Notes under the pieces: generated by a model
Seen by the model: the letters and a program-made list of their open reading frames with translations, nothing else
Told to the model about the DNA's origin: nothing
Databases searched by the model: none
Made by a program: the position numbers and the translations under genes
Assembly: GCF_902806685.2 (NCBI RefSeq)
Contig: NC_048545.1
Location: 6,373,852 to 6,437,851 of the forward strand
Direction of reading: 5' to 3'
Length of the DNA: 64,000 bases
Source of the DNA: Maniola hyperantus
Lineage: Eukaryota > Arthropoda > Insecta > Lepidoptera > Nymphalidae
Shown: positions 52,645 through 63,075 of the stretch, piece by piece
Layout: the number at the start of each line of letters is the position of its first letter
How positions within the stretch are numbered: position 1 is the stretch's first letter

Positions 52645-52905
52645 TAGCACGGGTCTCCTCTCAGAATGAAAAGGATTTGGCCATAGTCCACCACGCTGAC
52701 CAATTGCGGATTGGCAGACTACACACATAATTGAGAACATTAGGTACCTATAGAACGCAAGCAATTTCCTCGCGATGTGTTCCTCACCGTAAAAGTAAGG
52801 ATATTTAAGTAATTGCTTTTAAAAAATAGAGGTGCGTACCCGTAATCGGAACCCGGATCCCCCGAACAGGAGACCGACGATTTAGCCACTTAACTATCAA
52901 GCACC
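52645..52905 (-). mobile_element. SINE-B copy
   Basis: 'GCACGGGTCTCCTCTCAGAA', CCACCACGCTGACCAATTGC, GTAGGTACC-type interruption near 52742, 'CGGAACCCGGATCCCCCGAA', CAGGAGACCGACGATTTAGC and CACTTAACTATCAAG at the head. Nearly complete but diverged. It lies just upstream of a second SINE-B in the same orientation. Confidence 0.75.
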
Positions 52906-52926
52906 TACCTATAGTAAGAATTAGAT

Positions 52927-53263
52927 CATCATCATCATCAACTCATCGCCGCCTCACTAGGTAGGTACATATCACGAGTCTCCTCTCAGAGTGAGAAGGG
53001 TTTTGGCCATAGTCTACCACGCTGGCCAAGTGTGGATTGGCAGACTTATCTAGACATACCTTTGAGAGCATTATGGAGAACTTTCAGGCATGCTGGTTTC
53101 CTCACGATGTTTTCCTTCACCGTTAAAGCAAGTGACATGTAAGTAATTACCCATTTTAAAAACTCCGAAAAGTTTGAGGTGCGGGATCTAACCCCCGACC
53201 CCCGATCAGGAGGTCTAATTAACCTAACCTAACCTAACCACTAGGCTATCTCAGCTACTACTA
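52927..53263 (-). mobile_element. SINE-B, full-length, with 9-bp target duplication and (AACCT)n in the head
   Basis: GAATTAGAT at 52918-52926 and 53264-53272 defines the insertion. The order (ATC)n, 'CTCATCGCCGCCTCACTAGG', 'GTCTCCTCTCAGAGTGAGAA', 'GGTTTCCTCACGATGTTTTC', 'CGGGATCTAACCCCCGACCC' and GGCTATCTCAGC is complete. A GTAGGTAC word is inserted near 52962. In the tRNA head the usual CGTCCTAACCACTAGG is replaced by an (AACCT)n run, 53221-53239. Confidence 0.85.
53221..53239. repeat. Interstitial (AACCT)n, telomere-like
   Basis: AACCTAACCTAACCTAACC is almost four units of (TTAGG)n on the other strand, the usual insect telomere repeat. It sits inside a SINE, at a spot where the SINE normally has CCTAACC, so local expansion is more likely than telomere capture. 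Confidence 0.6.
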
Positions 53264-53279
53264 GAATTAGATACTTAGG

Positions 53280-53695
53280 TACTAATTTGAAAAAAATACT
53301 AGCGCCATCTATGCGATTAGAGAGTTAAAAGAAAAGCAATGTTCAAGGACGCATGCGCGAACCAAAATGGCTGCCGATCAATAGTAATCTAATGCCACCC
53401 CATTTCCCCCCTTTTGTGGAAACTTGAGTAAGCTCCAGGCTATGCAGAGGAAAATAATATTTACCGCTGTTGATTTAAGATTTAAATAAGTACGTTTACC
53501 TAAAAGGTAACGTAGATAGGTATTTGGAATCTTTCGCTCTATCAATCTTCTTCTTCTTATAACACAAAGAAATATCTACCTACGTAGGTACCTATAGGTG
53601 AGTATATGAGTAGGTAGGTCGGTACCTAGCTATTACCTATTGAATTCCATTATACAAAGAGGTGGAGAAAACTTCATAATATAATAATATAACAT
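53280..53695. other. Unassigned stretch
   Basis: Unique to 53470, then GGTA-rich (53575-53640). It includes GCGCCATCTATGCG, a weak CTCF-like word. Confidence 0.4.
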
Positions 53696-53697
53696 AA

Positions 53698-53830
53698 CTA
53701 GCTTATGCTCGCGACTACGTCCGCGTGGACACATTATTTTTAAAAAAATGACAAAAATATCAACCCTCTATTTTACGCCTTTACGGGTTAAATTTTCTAA
53801 CATCCTGTACAATAGATAAGGTATACAGAT
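53698..53830 (-). repeat. Dispersed repeat R1 fragment
   Basis: 'CTAGCTTATGCTCGCGACTA', CGTCCGCGTGGACACATTAT, 'CCCTCTATTTTACGCCTTTA', CGGGTTAAATTTTCTAACAT match R1 in reverse, truncated. Confidence 0.65.
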
Positions 53831-53912
53831 GAGAAAAAATAAGATATCTAATCAGCAACAAGCGTCAGAAATAAAAACTAATTATTAAGATTTGATCAAT
53901 TTAGGTACCTAG

Positions 53913-54145
53913 TCTAAACATAGAAAAAGAAAGACTGACTCACTGACTGATCTATCAACGCACAGGTGACTTGGGATGGATAGGGCTGAATTTTGACATG
54001 CAGTTAGCTATTAGGTAACGTATGACGTAGAAATCCGCTAAGAAAGGAAAATTCAACCCCTAAGGAGGGATGGGGATGGGGATAAATGGGGATTTGCAAT
54101 ATGTGTAGTCCACTCGGACGAAGTCCTAATAAGCTAATACATAAT
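53913..54145 (+). repeat. Dispersed repeat R1 copy
   Basis: AAAGACTGACTCACTGACTG, 'ATCTATCAACGCACAGGTGA', GGCTGAATTTTGACATGCAG, 'AAATCCGCTAAGAAAGGAAA', 'GTGTAGTCCACTCGGACGAA'. It faces the reverse R1 fragment at 53698, so together they form an inverted pair. Confidence 0.68.
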
Positions 54146-54189
54146 ATTAGTATTAGCATGACTACAGTTTAGTAGGTCTGTACATAAAG

Positions 54190-54520
54190 TAGGTATATTA
54201 AATATATATAAAAGTGAAATACCACTCACTCACTCACTGACTGTCTGACTAATCACGAAATCTCAGGAACTATAAAGCCTACAAACTTGAAATTTGGAAG
54301 GTAGGTTCTTTGTAGGTGTCAGCTAAGAAACGGTTTTGAAAAATTCGGAAAAAATTTGAAAAAAACGGTTGAAGGTTGTATGAAAGTCCTATGTTTTTGA
54401 AGTTAGAGACAAAAATCGAAATTTAGGTTATTAGCTTTAAATAATAAAAATCTGTATAAGTCAGTTTGGGTAATTCCCCCCTTAAGGGTGGTAAAATAGG
54501 GGGGATAAGTTTTTGTATAA
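54190..54520 (+). repeat. Dispersed repeat R5 copy
   Basis: 'AATATATATAAAAGTGAAAT', (CACT)n, 'AATCACGAAATCTCAGGAAC', CTACAAACTTGAAATTTGGA, 'GAAGGTTGTATGAAAGTCCT', 'CCCCCTTAAGGGTGGTAAAA'. Reverse counterpart at 29690-29935. Confidence 0.68.
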
Positions 54521-54524
54521 AAGT

Positions 54525-55120
54525 TTTAACTAGTGTTATTTTTACTTGAAATATGATTTTATTACTTACTTAAAAATCTCTGTGAGAACCATCCTCGTAC
54601 CTACTTACTTCAAGGAATATATCTATTAAGTGTAAAAAAAATTAGCGAAATCGAGTCAGCTGTTCTCGAGATTTGCGATCAGCAACACATTCAGCGATTC
54701 CTTTTTAAATAGGACCTATAGTAAGTAGAGATTGATTATGAAATACGTATGTAAGTAGCTCCTACTGCGGAGTAAAAACAGCTTTATTAGGTAGGTATCT
54801 CTCCCAATCTTCTTTTTTGAAGATCTTATCATAATGACGTAAGTATCTTCTAAGGTACTTAATCTGGAGGTAGATAGGTATAAATCCCGCAAATTGCTAT
54901 TGCGCTGAAACCATGAATCATTAACATCAAAATGACGTCATTTTGACGTCAGCCGAAATTAAAATACACCTACCATCAAACTCGAAACTTTAGTCTAGTG
55001 CTGACGTCGCTAAAATGGTGGCCACGTGCATTAGCAATTTGCGAGACTTATACCTAAGTAGGTACCTATAGCATTTCATATTAAGTCTAGAGAGAACGCA
55101 CGGTGAAGGTGGAACGCATG
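54525..55120. other. Unassigned stretch
   Basis: AT-rich. A 'TGACGTCATTTTGACGTCAG' word near 54935 contains two CRE-like TGACGTCA cores. The minus-strand frame 54990-55319 runs through the neighbouring repeat and is not a gene. Confidence 0.4.
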
Positions 55121-55124
55121 AGGT

Positions 55125-55190
55125 AAGTAATAAAAAAAAAAAAAAGATTCCGACGAATTGAGAACCTCCTCCTTTTTTGAAGTCGGTTAA
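55125..55190 (-). repeat. Dispersed repeat R6 terminus
   Basis: A16 run, 'GATTCCGACGAATTGAGAAC', CTCCTCCTTTTTTGAAGTCG and GTTAAAAA match the last part of the copy at 15984-16056 almost exactly. Confidence 0.72.
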
Positions 55191-55194
55191 AAAT

Positions 55195-57260
55195 AGGTAA
55201 GTATACCTACCTAGTCCAAAGCACCAAAATGTAAAAATAAAATTGAATATAATATGATTTAAATGCAACATAAATCTTTGCAGTGCATCAAGTACATCCG
55301 TCACTTTCCACAGCGCCATCTATTGAAGAGCTTTCGAGCCAGTACGCAAGAGCTTTCGTTTGGGAAAAGCGACATCTCTCAAAAAAGCTTCGAACTACTC
55401 TTTACGAATTCAGCTGGCTTCCACCTGTGTTGATAGTTCAAAGCTCATAACTTTTTCATTTTAATTCGGCTTATAAAGGGTAGATGTCAATTTATTTAGA
55501 AATATTTCTCATTTTAAAATTTTATTGAGTTAACTTTGAAGAAGAAAAATAATATTTGTTATGTTAGAGCTAACAAATTGCATATTATTATAGTTTACGA
55601 CGTGACGTGAATGAATATGATTAAGATCCTAAACTGTACCTACCTATAGGTACCTAGTAAAACTGTACCTAATAGGAACTTATTTACTACCTACCTAATA
55701 CCTAACCCTAGAAAGCTTTTAGTTTTTTCTCAGTAGGTATGACTTTAATTGCACCTTAGATATTGTATTACCTACCTACTTTATTATCACAATGTAAGAC
55801 CTTTTACTGTCAATAACCGAGACGTATCTATGGCTTAAAAAGGTCTACGAAGCACGGAGGGAAAGCAAAGCCATATTATAAGAAAACTAAAGTTACAGAC
55901 CCATCCAGTTACCGTCTTGATTCGACGTAGCTTAACCGAAGTAATCGTTTGATATTCGCTGTCCTCACTAGGCCATACTTACTAGTCGCCGTGCCCTGCT
56001 TGACATTCATTCATTCAAAAATGAAAGCTTTGTCTGTGTCGACTGTCGAGGTCGGTATTGGTTGATTTCGGCGCCATTTGCAAAGGGCCGGGCTGAATGG
56101 TGCCACGCCTACGTATCACCGAAACCAAGAATCAAGACCGCCTTAGTACTCTGCCATCTTTAAATAAAGTTCACCACATCGGAATGGGTTTGATTAATAC
56201 GCCAAGTTTGAGAGTGAAAGCTCAGGGAGCTTTTAAATATGGCCGGGCGGATTCTAAGGGGTAACTACTTAGGTTGGTGCAAAAACAAGTTAGGTACATT
56301 AGAGCATTCTTAGGTTACCTATAGGTAGGCATATCTCTCTGTGCGTCGTCGTGTTCCTGAGAGCCGTGACTCTTTCTATTAGGTAATCAGATAATGGTAA
56401 GAGTTTTGTTTGTATACTTAATAATGCTTTGGGTTCCCAGATCCTTCCGTACGAGGTTACTTACCTCCTACCTAAAAAAGGGTGCTCGCTGTGTTCTTGC
56501 AAATTTTATTTGCAAGAATTTAAATTTCAAGTATCACAAATTTAATAAACTCTTGGAAAATCAATCGTTTGATAGGATTTCGTTTACTCAAAGTTAAGGT
56601 CATTTTGAGCACATTTCCCCTATTATGTTTATAATTAGGTAAGTAAGTAGATAAGTAGGTATCTATACTCTTGGTATAGACTATAGACTATAGGTAGGTA
56701 CCTACATACCTACTCGTAGGTATCTATTCAAGTACTATATTATTATTATTCATGAACAGTCAGTAGGTAAATATAAGTACAAAAATCCAGTCATTCATTG
56801 CACGTACCTATAAAGTGACGTAACTTACAACCTACACTAAACACTATATTTGTGTTAGGTAGAGTAGATGGGTAAACGATACGTCACCGTAACTCCTACC
56901 ATTTTAGTGTCCATTTGTAAGCGTTTACGACAAATAACAACCTTTAGAGTCGTTCGCTCGATTTATTGACTCAAAAGTTCATAACATTTCAAATTATTAG
57001 CGCTAAATTGGCCGTTACGTGTTAAATAGCGCTTTATTGTTTACAATTTACACGATAGAATGCTACATTTAGCTTTCAAGGAATATTAATATACCTAAGT
57101 AGGTAGGTACTTATAGTAGGTTAATGTTCCGTTTATGCCTTTTGCCTAGGCATCGATGCCCTACCGATCTTATGGTTCTGAGTTCTGGGTTCCGCATTTA
57201 CTGTTGTCCAATCAAAGATCAAATACGGGTCAACAACATTTTGTGAAATGAATACCTAGA
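55195..57260. other. Long unassigned stretch, no gene found
   Basis: 55290-55480, 55800-56240 and 56930-57060 are unique. 55600-55780, 56270-56330 and 56635-56730 are GGTA-rich. The frame at 56394-56597 has no domain. 56040-56130 ('GATTTCGGCGCCATTTGCAA') is GC-richer. Confidence 0.45.
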
Positions 57261-57264
57261 TCAA

Positions 57265-57560
57265 GATACATCACGGCGCGGTGTCGTGCCGTCGTGCCGG
57301 GCTACTGCTACAGTGTCATGCCGTGTCATGCTACGGTGCGCTGTCGTTTCATTCTACGGTGCGGCACCGCAGCACCGTAGCGTTTATTTTTGGTAGCAAA
57401 TTCACGCGCTCGGCGCCAGGTTCAATAAATAGGTTGGCGCCGCGCCACAGAACGGCACCATAACGCTGTCGTGGTCCGTAGTGATGTGTCCTAGACCTAA
57501 TTCACTAAATAGGGCTAGCCGCTCGTCACACGGAGAGGACACAACGATGCGCGACGGCAC
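57265..57560. repeat. GC-rich low-complexity/palindromic block
   Basis: A CpG-dense island contains CTACGGTGCGGCACCGCAGC ACCGTAG (a 9-bp stem around GGCACCGCA), repeated GTCGTGCC/GTGTCATGCC words and GGCGCC twice. Inverted ACATCAC/GTGATGT words lie near 57269 and 57481. It could be a decayed GC-rich MITE related in style to 40203-40476. The frame 57281-57463 follows from composition. Confidence 0.4.
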
Positions 57561-57564
57561 CTAA

Positions 57565-58350
57565 GTAACTGTAGTAGGTAAGTATTAAAAAAACTTATAT
57601 TTTTTCTAATCATACAATAGGTACCTAGGTAGGTATAGGTACTTAGTAGGTATGGCATTTATTTATTTATTTTATTCTTTATTAAACACAACGCAAAGTA
57701 AATATATATCTAGATATAAAAAACATACCTAAGTAGGTACAAGGATCTTTATAATCTATAATAGCTGTAGCATGCAAAGGCAGCCTTATCGCTAATGCGA
57801 TCTCTTCCAGGCATCCTTTGACGAAAGGAATCATGAGAGCATGGGTTTTGTACCTATTCTGCCTACCTCTCACATTGCCAAGGGTCACAATATGGTAGAG
57901 ATCTCTCATAGAGATAAGTGCTTCCCTGACAACTTTTACTCTATTTTTCTCTTTATTGTACTTAAATGTTTATTGGTACAAATTAAATTAAAGAAAACTT
58001 GAGTTTGAAGTTACCTACTGCGAAAGTAAGAAGGTAGGTAAAATCTCGAAGAATTTATTCCACCCTACTCTTGTACGGTAGACAGCGCCGGCTGAGTTAA
58101 TTTCCCGCTTAGTTAACTTTACTGCCGGCCGCTGATTGGATATTGATTAGGTTTCATCGTTTCACTAGTTTAAATGGCGATTCTTTTCTGAAATAACATC
58201 GTCCAACTCAAATTTACACTCACTACACGATTGTAATTACCGACGTGTGGTTTATGATCGGTCTTGATTACATAAAACATGGCGTTAAATCGGTTTTAAG
58301 ATGAAAATCTGTATTGTACAGCTATAATAGACTAATAATGGGTAGACCGT
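57565..58350. other. Unassigned stretch
   Basis: 57600-57660 is GGTA-rich. 57720-57910 and 58060-58320 are unique. The minus-strand frame 57682-57909 has no recognisable domain. Confidence 0.4.
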
Positions 58351-58356
58351 ACTCTC

Positions 58357-58534
58357 TTTTTTTTAAAGAGTATTAGCCAAGTTCATCATGATGACTAATA
58401 TTCCCCTTTCCCCTCCAATTAAGCGTTAAGCTTGTGCTAGGAGTAGGTACGACAATATTAATGCAAGGGGTGCGTTTGAACCGGCGACCTTTCGGATTTC
58501 AGTCCGCTCGTTTAACCGTTGAGCTATTTTGAGG
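58357..58534 (-). mobile_element. SINE-D copy 2
   Basis: T8, 'AAAGAGTATTAGCCAAGTTC', 'ATATTCCCCTTTCCCCTCCA', ATTAAGCGTTAAGCTTGTGC and the head TTTGAACCGGCGACCTTTCG...GTTGAGCTATTTTGAGG match 9708-9872 closely, apart from a few changes and a much shorter tail. Confidence 0.82.
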
Positions 58535-58539
58535 TTTTT

Positions 58540-59150
58540 TTAGAAGAGGAATGTGTGACCTATGTAGTTGTCACAGCGGCGCGGCGCAGACTTAGGTAAT
58601 AGGTAAGTAGGAGTCAGTCAATCGTGCTGAGTAGGTAAGTAATAGGTACCCATTCCCATACAACGTTGACCCGAGACAGTTTTTAGGGTTCCGTACCTGA
58701 AGGGTGCTAACGGGACCCTATATTACTAAGCCTCCGCTGTCCGTTCGTCCGTCTGTCTATCAGCGGGCTGTACCGTAAACCGTAATAGGTAGGTAGAGAG
58801 TTAAATATTCCACATACCTAATGTGTATTTCTATTGCCGCTACCTATACCTACCAATAAATATCTATTATCTACCTAATAAAAACTTCAAGTGGCCGCCA
58901 TGAAAAAAAAAAGTATTATTAATTCTGGTACGACATATGAAACCCTTCATGTGTGAGTCTGACTGGCGCTAAGTCGATTTTATAAATTATTGTCATCAAG
59001 CGCGAGCAAGCCTATCTCGCAATAACAAAAAAAGTCATTAGATGACCACGAACAAGTCTCTACTGCCTCGTCAGTAGGATGTAAAAAGTTTTCGATTTGC
59101 ATCTGTTTAAAAATATGTACCTACCTACTACCTACCTATGTTCAATAGGT
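58540..59150. other. Mixed stretch containing an R4 fragment
   Basis: 58570-58670 and 58790-59150 are largely unassigned, with GGTA/CCTA runs. Nothing codes. Confidence 0.4.
58678..58785 (-). repeat. Dispersed repeat R4 tail
   Basis: 'TTTTTAGGGTTCCGTACCTG', 'GGTGCTAACGGGACCCTATA', TACTAAGCCTCCGCTGTCCG, (GTCC/GTCT)n and 'TATCAGCGGGCTGTACCGTA' match R4 in reverse. Confidence 0.65.
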
Positions 59151-59154
59151 AGTA

Positions 59155-60290
59155 GGGGAAGGTGGGGGGAAACCGGATAGAGGGTGAAACGGGTATCTGC
59201 TATTTCATTACTCCGGGTATACCTGGGTCGTTCTAGCTAGTGGAGAAATATGCGCGAACGCTTAGGTACTTACTAACTAATAAGTACAAATGATGGCAAC
59301 GGCAACATCTCAGCGCGTGCGTCTATAAATAAAAATTGAAAACAAAGGTAAGGTTTCTAATATTTTGATTTTTTTAAAGTGTTATCATCCAGTTTAGCTA
59401 TATCCTACCATATAATAGGTATATTCTTTAAGGAGCACTACATGTTAAGTCTTCCAAAACGGTATTTGTTGTTGTTATGAGTGAAACATAACCTTGTTAG
59501 TTCTTACAATTTCGAACATGGTACCTGTGGGGTACAAGCAGACGGGGTGATTTCGACTATCCGGTTACACCCCGATTGATGTATATATAAGTATTGTGGG
59601 CGATTGTTTTATTCCTCTTTTTGATCAAGTACAATTTATTTTAGAGATTCAAGAGTGTAAGCGTCCTTGTGGATACATGCTCCCTATAAAAAGTAAAAAA
59701 AAATAGTTCAAGAACATTTATGTGAGAAAGTCAAAATATAGATTGCAATAATCGGAGTCAGTCATGCTTTTAGGCATAAATTCAAATGGAAGGTAGAATG
59801 GGATGTCTTTTAGTGTCACACACGTAATATAATGTATAGGTACTTAAGTACCTACCAAAAAGTTCTTTAGAGGATCGTGTAAAGAAGAGAAAAGTGTAAG
59901 CAAACAAAGTCCTTAAAAAATGGTACCAATGCAATGCTAGTCTTAAATGGGCTCACGAATGTTGTGCTGAGCAAGAATTAATATTTTTTGTAATAATAAA
60001 AAAAAAACTGGGAATAATTTGAATACTTATTAGGTATGTTTTATTTTTAGTATCTGTATTCACCCCTCTAATATAAAATGCCTATCCGGTTTGACCCATA
60101 GGTATGGTATGAATTCGGATTTATCATTTTTGGTTAAAAGGGTTTTTAGTTATTAAGATTGATCTCAAATATTTTCATGCCAAAGTTATGCCTAATGTAT
60201 ACTTAAACATTTATGATATAGATTATCTCAATCAATAACAATGTATTTATTGTCTTTACCTTAACAATCCGGTGTCCCCCCACATTCCCC
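59155..60290. mobile_element. TA-flanked 1.1-kb DNA transposon remnant
   Basis: The 24-bp ends GGGGAAGGTGGGGGGAAACC GGAT and, reversed, GGGGAATGTGGGGGGACACC GGAT match at 22 of 24 positions. TA flanks both sides (59153-59154, 60291-60292). CCGGT words recur inside (59550, 60075). At 59921-59962 a frame reads KKWYQCNASLKWAHECCAEQ, a C-x2-[C>S]-x2-W-x-H-x2-C zinc-finger signature like that closing some pogo/jerky-type transposases. The rest of the transposase is gone. TA use agrees with the Tc1/mariner/pogo group; the assignment is tentative. Confidence 0.7.
59921..59989 (+). pseudogene. Transposase C-terminal zinc-finger remnant
   Basis: The frame WYQCNASLKWAHECCAEQEL continues to a stop-rich region. 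Spacing fits C-x2-C-x2-W-x-H-x2-C with the second cysteine replaced by serine. It lies inside the TA-flanked element and upstream frames are broken, so it is non-functional. Confidence 0.45.
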
Positions 60291-60299
60291 TAGTTATCT

Positions 60300-60515
60300 C
60301 CATAAATACCTTATACCTAGTGTTATGAGGTAGGTCGGTAGGTATATAGGTAGGATTTATCATATTGATTATAGCCTATACTTAATAGCAATCGCCTTAT
60401 AGGCGACGTTCATTGGACTCATAAAATAAGACGCTGCTGCACAATTACTTTTAAATTCGCGTTCTTGTGCATTTATAAGTTCCTAAGTAAACCTAATAGA
60501 TACCTACCTGGTTTA
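60300..60515. other. Unassigned stretch
   Basis: AT-rich with GGTA words. Nothing recognised. Confidence 0.4.
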
Positions 60516-60519
60516 CCGA

Positions 60520-60655
60520 TAGGTATCGCAATGGATGGAAATCGGGTTGGGACTGCTCCGCACACTCCCCGCGCTAACCCGGTGCGGACGAGCGCGGGTG
60601 ACGTGTGGGTGTGCGGGGCATCCCTCTGCCTCATACTTACCCCGATTGCCAACTC
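60520..60655. mobile_element. GC-rich palindromic element G1, copy 2
   Basis: 'GGTATCGCAATGGATGGAAA', TCGGGTTGGGACTGCTCCGC and, mirrored, 'GTGTGCGGGGCATCCCTCTG', CTTACCCCGATTGCCAACTC surround a CCCGCGCTAACCCGGTGC core. The same core words occur at 16922-17095. Frames on both strands are by-products. Confidence 0.5.
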
Positions 60656-60659
60656 CAAG

Positions 60660-61945
60660 AACATGAAAAAAAATTCAAGAGGTAGCTAAATACTAAATCA
60701 CTAAACTTGCACCCCACTTCAACCATCTATAAAATTATTTTTAGGTATACCTAAAGGCCAACCTAAGATACAATAGGTAAATCAATAATGCTTTTCCCTC
60801 ACTATATACCTAATAGCCTACCGTATAAAAAACTAAGCGTGAAAAACATAATAAACATTCACGACCATCAATTTAAAAGCGTACAAACACAAAAAGTCTT
60901 ACTACGCTAAATTAATAGGTGCAATCAAATCGTTTACAACCGTAGTGCGGCGTTCAAATATAATATAGGACTGTTAGATAATAACAACAAATCGTAAATG
61001 GAGAGCAAGCTTAAAAATTGACCTCTACACGTTTGAAATTGCTTTACTGCTTCATAGTTGCGCAAGAGTCAGATTGCTTTTAATCCACTACTTGGGTGTC
61101 TGTCAGGTTTTATGTCGAACGACATAAAGTGTAATAACGTGCCCCATACAGCCTTCTCGCCAGAGTGCTTCGAATTTGAACCTTATGTGGCTCGTAATAA
61201 CGATATTAAATAGGCTGAGGAAATAGGCTCGTGCACGTGGGTGAATCGTAGGCCATTATAAGTTTACGGTTCATGTCATTCATTTAGCGAACTGTGATGG
61301 ATTCGAATTAAATGATTTACATAGAGTTTGTGTTGATTTATATTAGTAAATAGACAAAGGCAGATGGGTAGATAGAGAATAAATGTCGCCTACCAACTTC
61401 CTTTTCTTTGTTACGTCGGAGCCTTTCCGGACATGATGACCGAAACAAACATAGATAGGTAATCGTCAAGACTAATAGGTAACCCTCTGTGGTAACCCTT
61501 ATAACCCGAAATGTTTGAATTTGCCTACTCATTCCTATTATCTAGGTACTTTTGTCCTGATTTACATACCTACCTATAAGACTTTTTTTAATAAAATTAC
61601 AAGCTCTACAAAAAAGTATTGACTCTTAATTTCACATTTCAATGAATGGAAAATAAGTGAATTTGTGACGTTACGTTAAAAATTATTGATTATTATTACG
61701 TCATAATAATTAGGTAGGTAGGTATCTACTTACCTAAATTAAAAAAAAAAAATCTATAACTTCGGTAGGTAAGTAGGCGTAGGTGTAGGTCCCTGCCTAG
61801 TAGGTAGGTACTAGGTAGGTACCTAGGTATTAGACACAGCCTGCGAATTCTTTTCCAACTTGACTTTGTTTTATATTCCGCCGTTTACCTGTTTTCTGCG
61901 CAAATTGAAACGGCTAAATCGATTTTTATATAAGAGTAACCACAA
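60660..61945. other. Unassigned stretch
   Basis: 60820-61330 is mostly unique. 61690-61840 is dense in GGTA/CCTA runs. No exon is supported. Confidence 0.45.
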
Positions 61946-61950
61946 TATCA

Positions 61951-62410
61951 TCAACCAAGAGACGTCCACTGCTGGACATAGGTCTCTTGCAGGGACGTCC
62001 ATACGCCACGGTCTTGCTCCGCCTGAATCCAGCGGCCTTCTGCGACTCGCCTGGTGTCGTCTATCCCTCAGCCACCTAGTCACTAGTATGGGGAGTTTAT
62101 TACAAAGCTGCGCGCCGTCCGGTGTGCAAGAATGCCATTCCAATTTCCAGCACCTTGGGACCCCAACGTCTATCGGTTTTCCGAACTATGTACCCTGCCC
62201 ATTGCCACTTCAGCTTCGCAACCCGTTGCAAGGCACGTCGGTTACTCTAGTTCTCCTACGGATCTCCTCAATTCCGATTTGATAACGTAGAGAAACTCCA
62301 AGCATATACTTAGCTCTCTCCATCGCCCACTACTTAAGTGACTGATTTTTTATGAAAGGCCCATACCATAGCGACCTCGGATCCATATGTCATCACTGGC
62401 AACCCACATA
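61951..62410 (-). pseudogene. LINE ORF2 C-terminal remnant
   Basis: On the minus strand the pieces LPVMTYGSEVA, MERAKYMLGVSLRYQIGIEE, IRRRTRVTDV, RVAKLKWQWAGYIVRKTDRR, WGPKVLE and DDTRRVAEGRWIQAEQDRGV followed by WTSLQETYVQQWTSLG-stop (stop 61951-61953) occur in order but in different frames. This is the well-known C-terminal region of insect RTE/Jockey-like LINEs (TYG-E, ML-VSL-DRIR-EEIR--T+V, KLKWQWAGH, RRV-G--W---A-DR--W--L-E-YVQQWT). Stops and frameshifts show it is dead. Long frames on either strand here are shadows of it. Confidence 0.85.
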
Positions 62411-62414
62411 AATA

Positions 62415-63065
62415 ATTATTATGTGTATATTAAGCTGTTTATTTGTATGATATCAATATAAAAATTGTTTTATTTTATTATTTTGTAGATAATATGTTTA
62501 GGATAGGTAGGTACCTACCTAGGTAGGATATTTATCTTTAGGCACTAAGCAGATAAGTACTTACCTACTAGCTAATATTTCAATTCTTCTGTTATATCTC
62601 CTTAGAGAAGATTTCCTAGATGCGTAGGTTCTTACTTCTTAGTTATTACCTACGTAACTTAGTAGATAAGATAGGTAGTAGGTAGGTATCTTATTGGAAT
62701 TAGGTATGTATAAGTTTGACGACCTCCCTGGCGGTAAGCGCTGTGGTCTTATGTAAGTTCCTACCTACCTACAAAATAACTTAAGCAATGATTAGGTTCT
62801 ATTACAATAAAATCAATTCAGGTAAACAGGTGGTTATCCAATTAGTAAAGTTCATGTCAATCAATACGATGACCCTATCTATTTAAAGAAGTCAAAAACG
62901 CGCACTTAAAACAACAAATCTGTAACGGTGTTAGCTAAAATTCAACGAAAAGTGTCGACTTGTCACAGACCAATACGAACATGACACCCAAAGGGTTCCC
63001 GACGCATTGTTTCGTAGCGCTTCACGCGTGTTTGCATCCCAAACAGCGCGGCATGCGACTGAGCA
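62415..63065. other. GGTA-rich and unassigned stretch
   Basis: 62500-62720 is mostly GGTA/CCTA runs. 62840-63060 is unique, with 'CCCAAAGGGTTCCCGACGCA', upstream of the donor described at 63078. Confidence 0.4.
62719..62756 (+). mobile_element. SINE-A 5' fragment
   Basis: GACGACCTCCCTGGCGGTAA and GCGCTGTGGTCTTATG match the first about 35 nt of SINE-A with a short deletion in the A box. The rest is absent and GGTA sequence follows. Confidence 0.6.
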
Positions 63066-63075
63066 ATTATCACTT

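Noticed and set aside
54990..55319. 109-codon minus-strand frame
   Set aside because: It crosses the R6 repeat terminus and a homopolymer; no domain or splice context.
60465..60689. Overlapping frames on both strands
   Set aside because: Both follow from the GC-rich palindromic G1 element.
61860..62282. 140-codon open frame on the plus strand, longest in the window
   Set aside because: It is antisense to a LINE ORF2 remnant whose true frame is on the minus strand.
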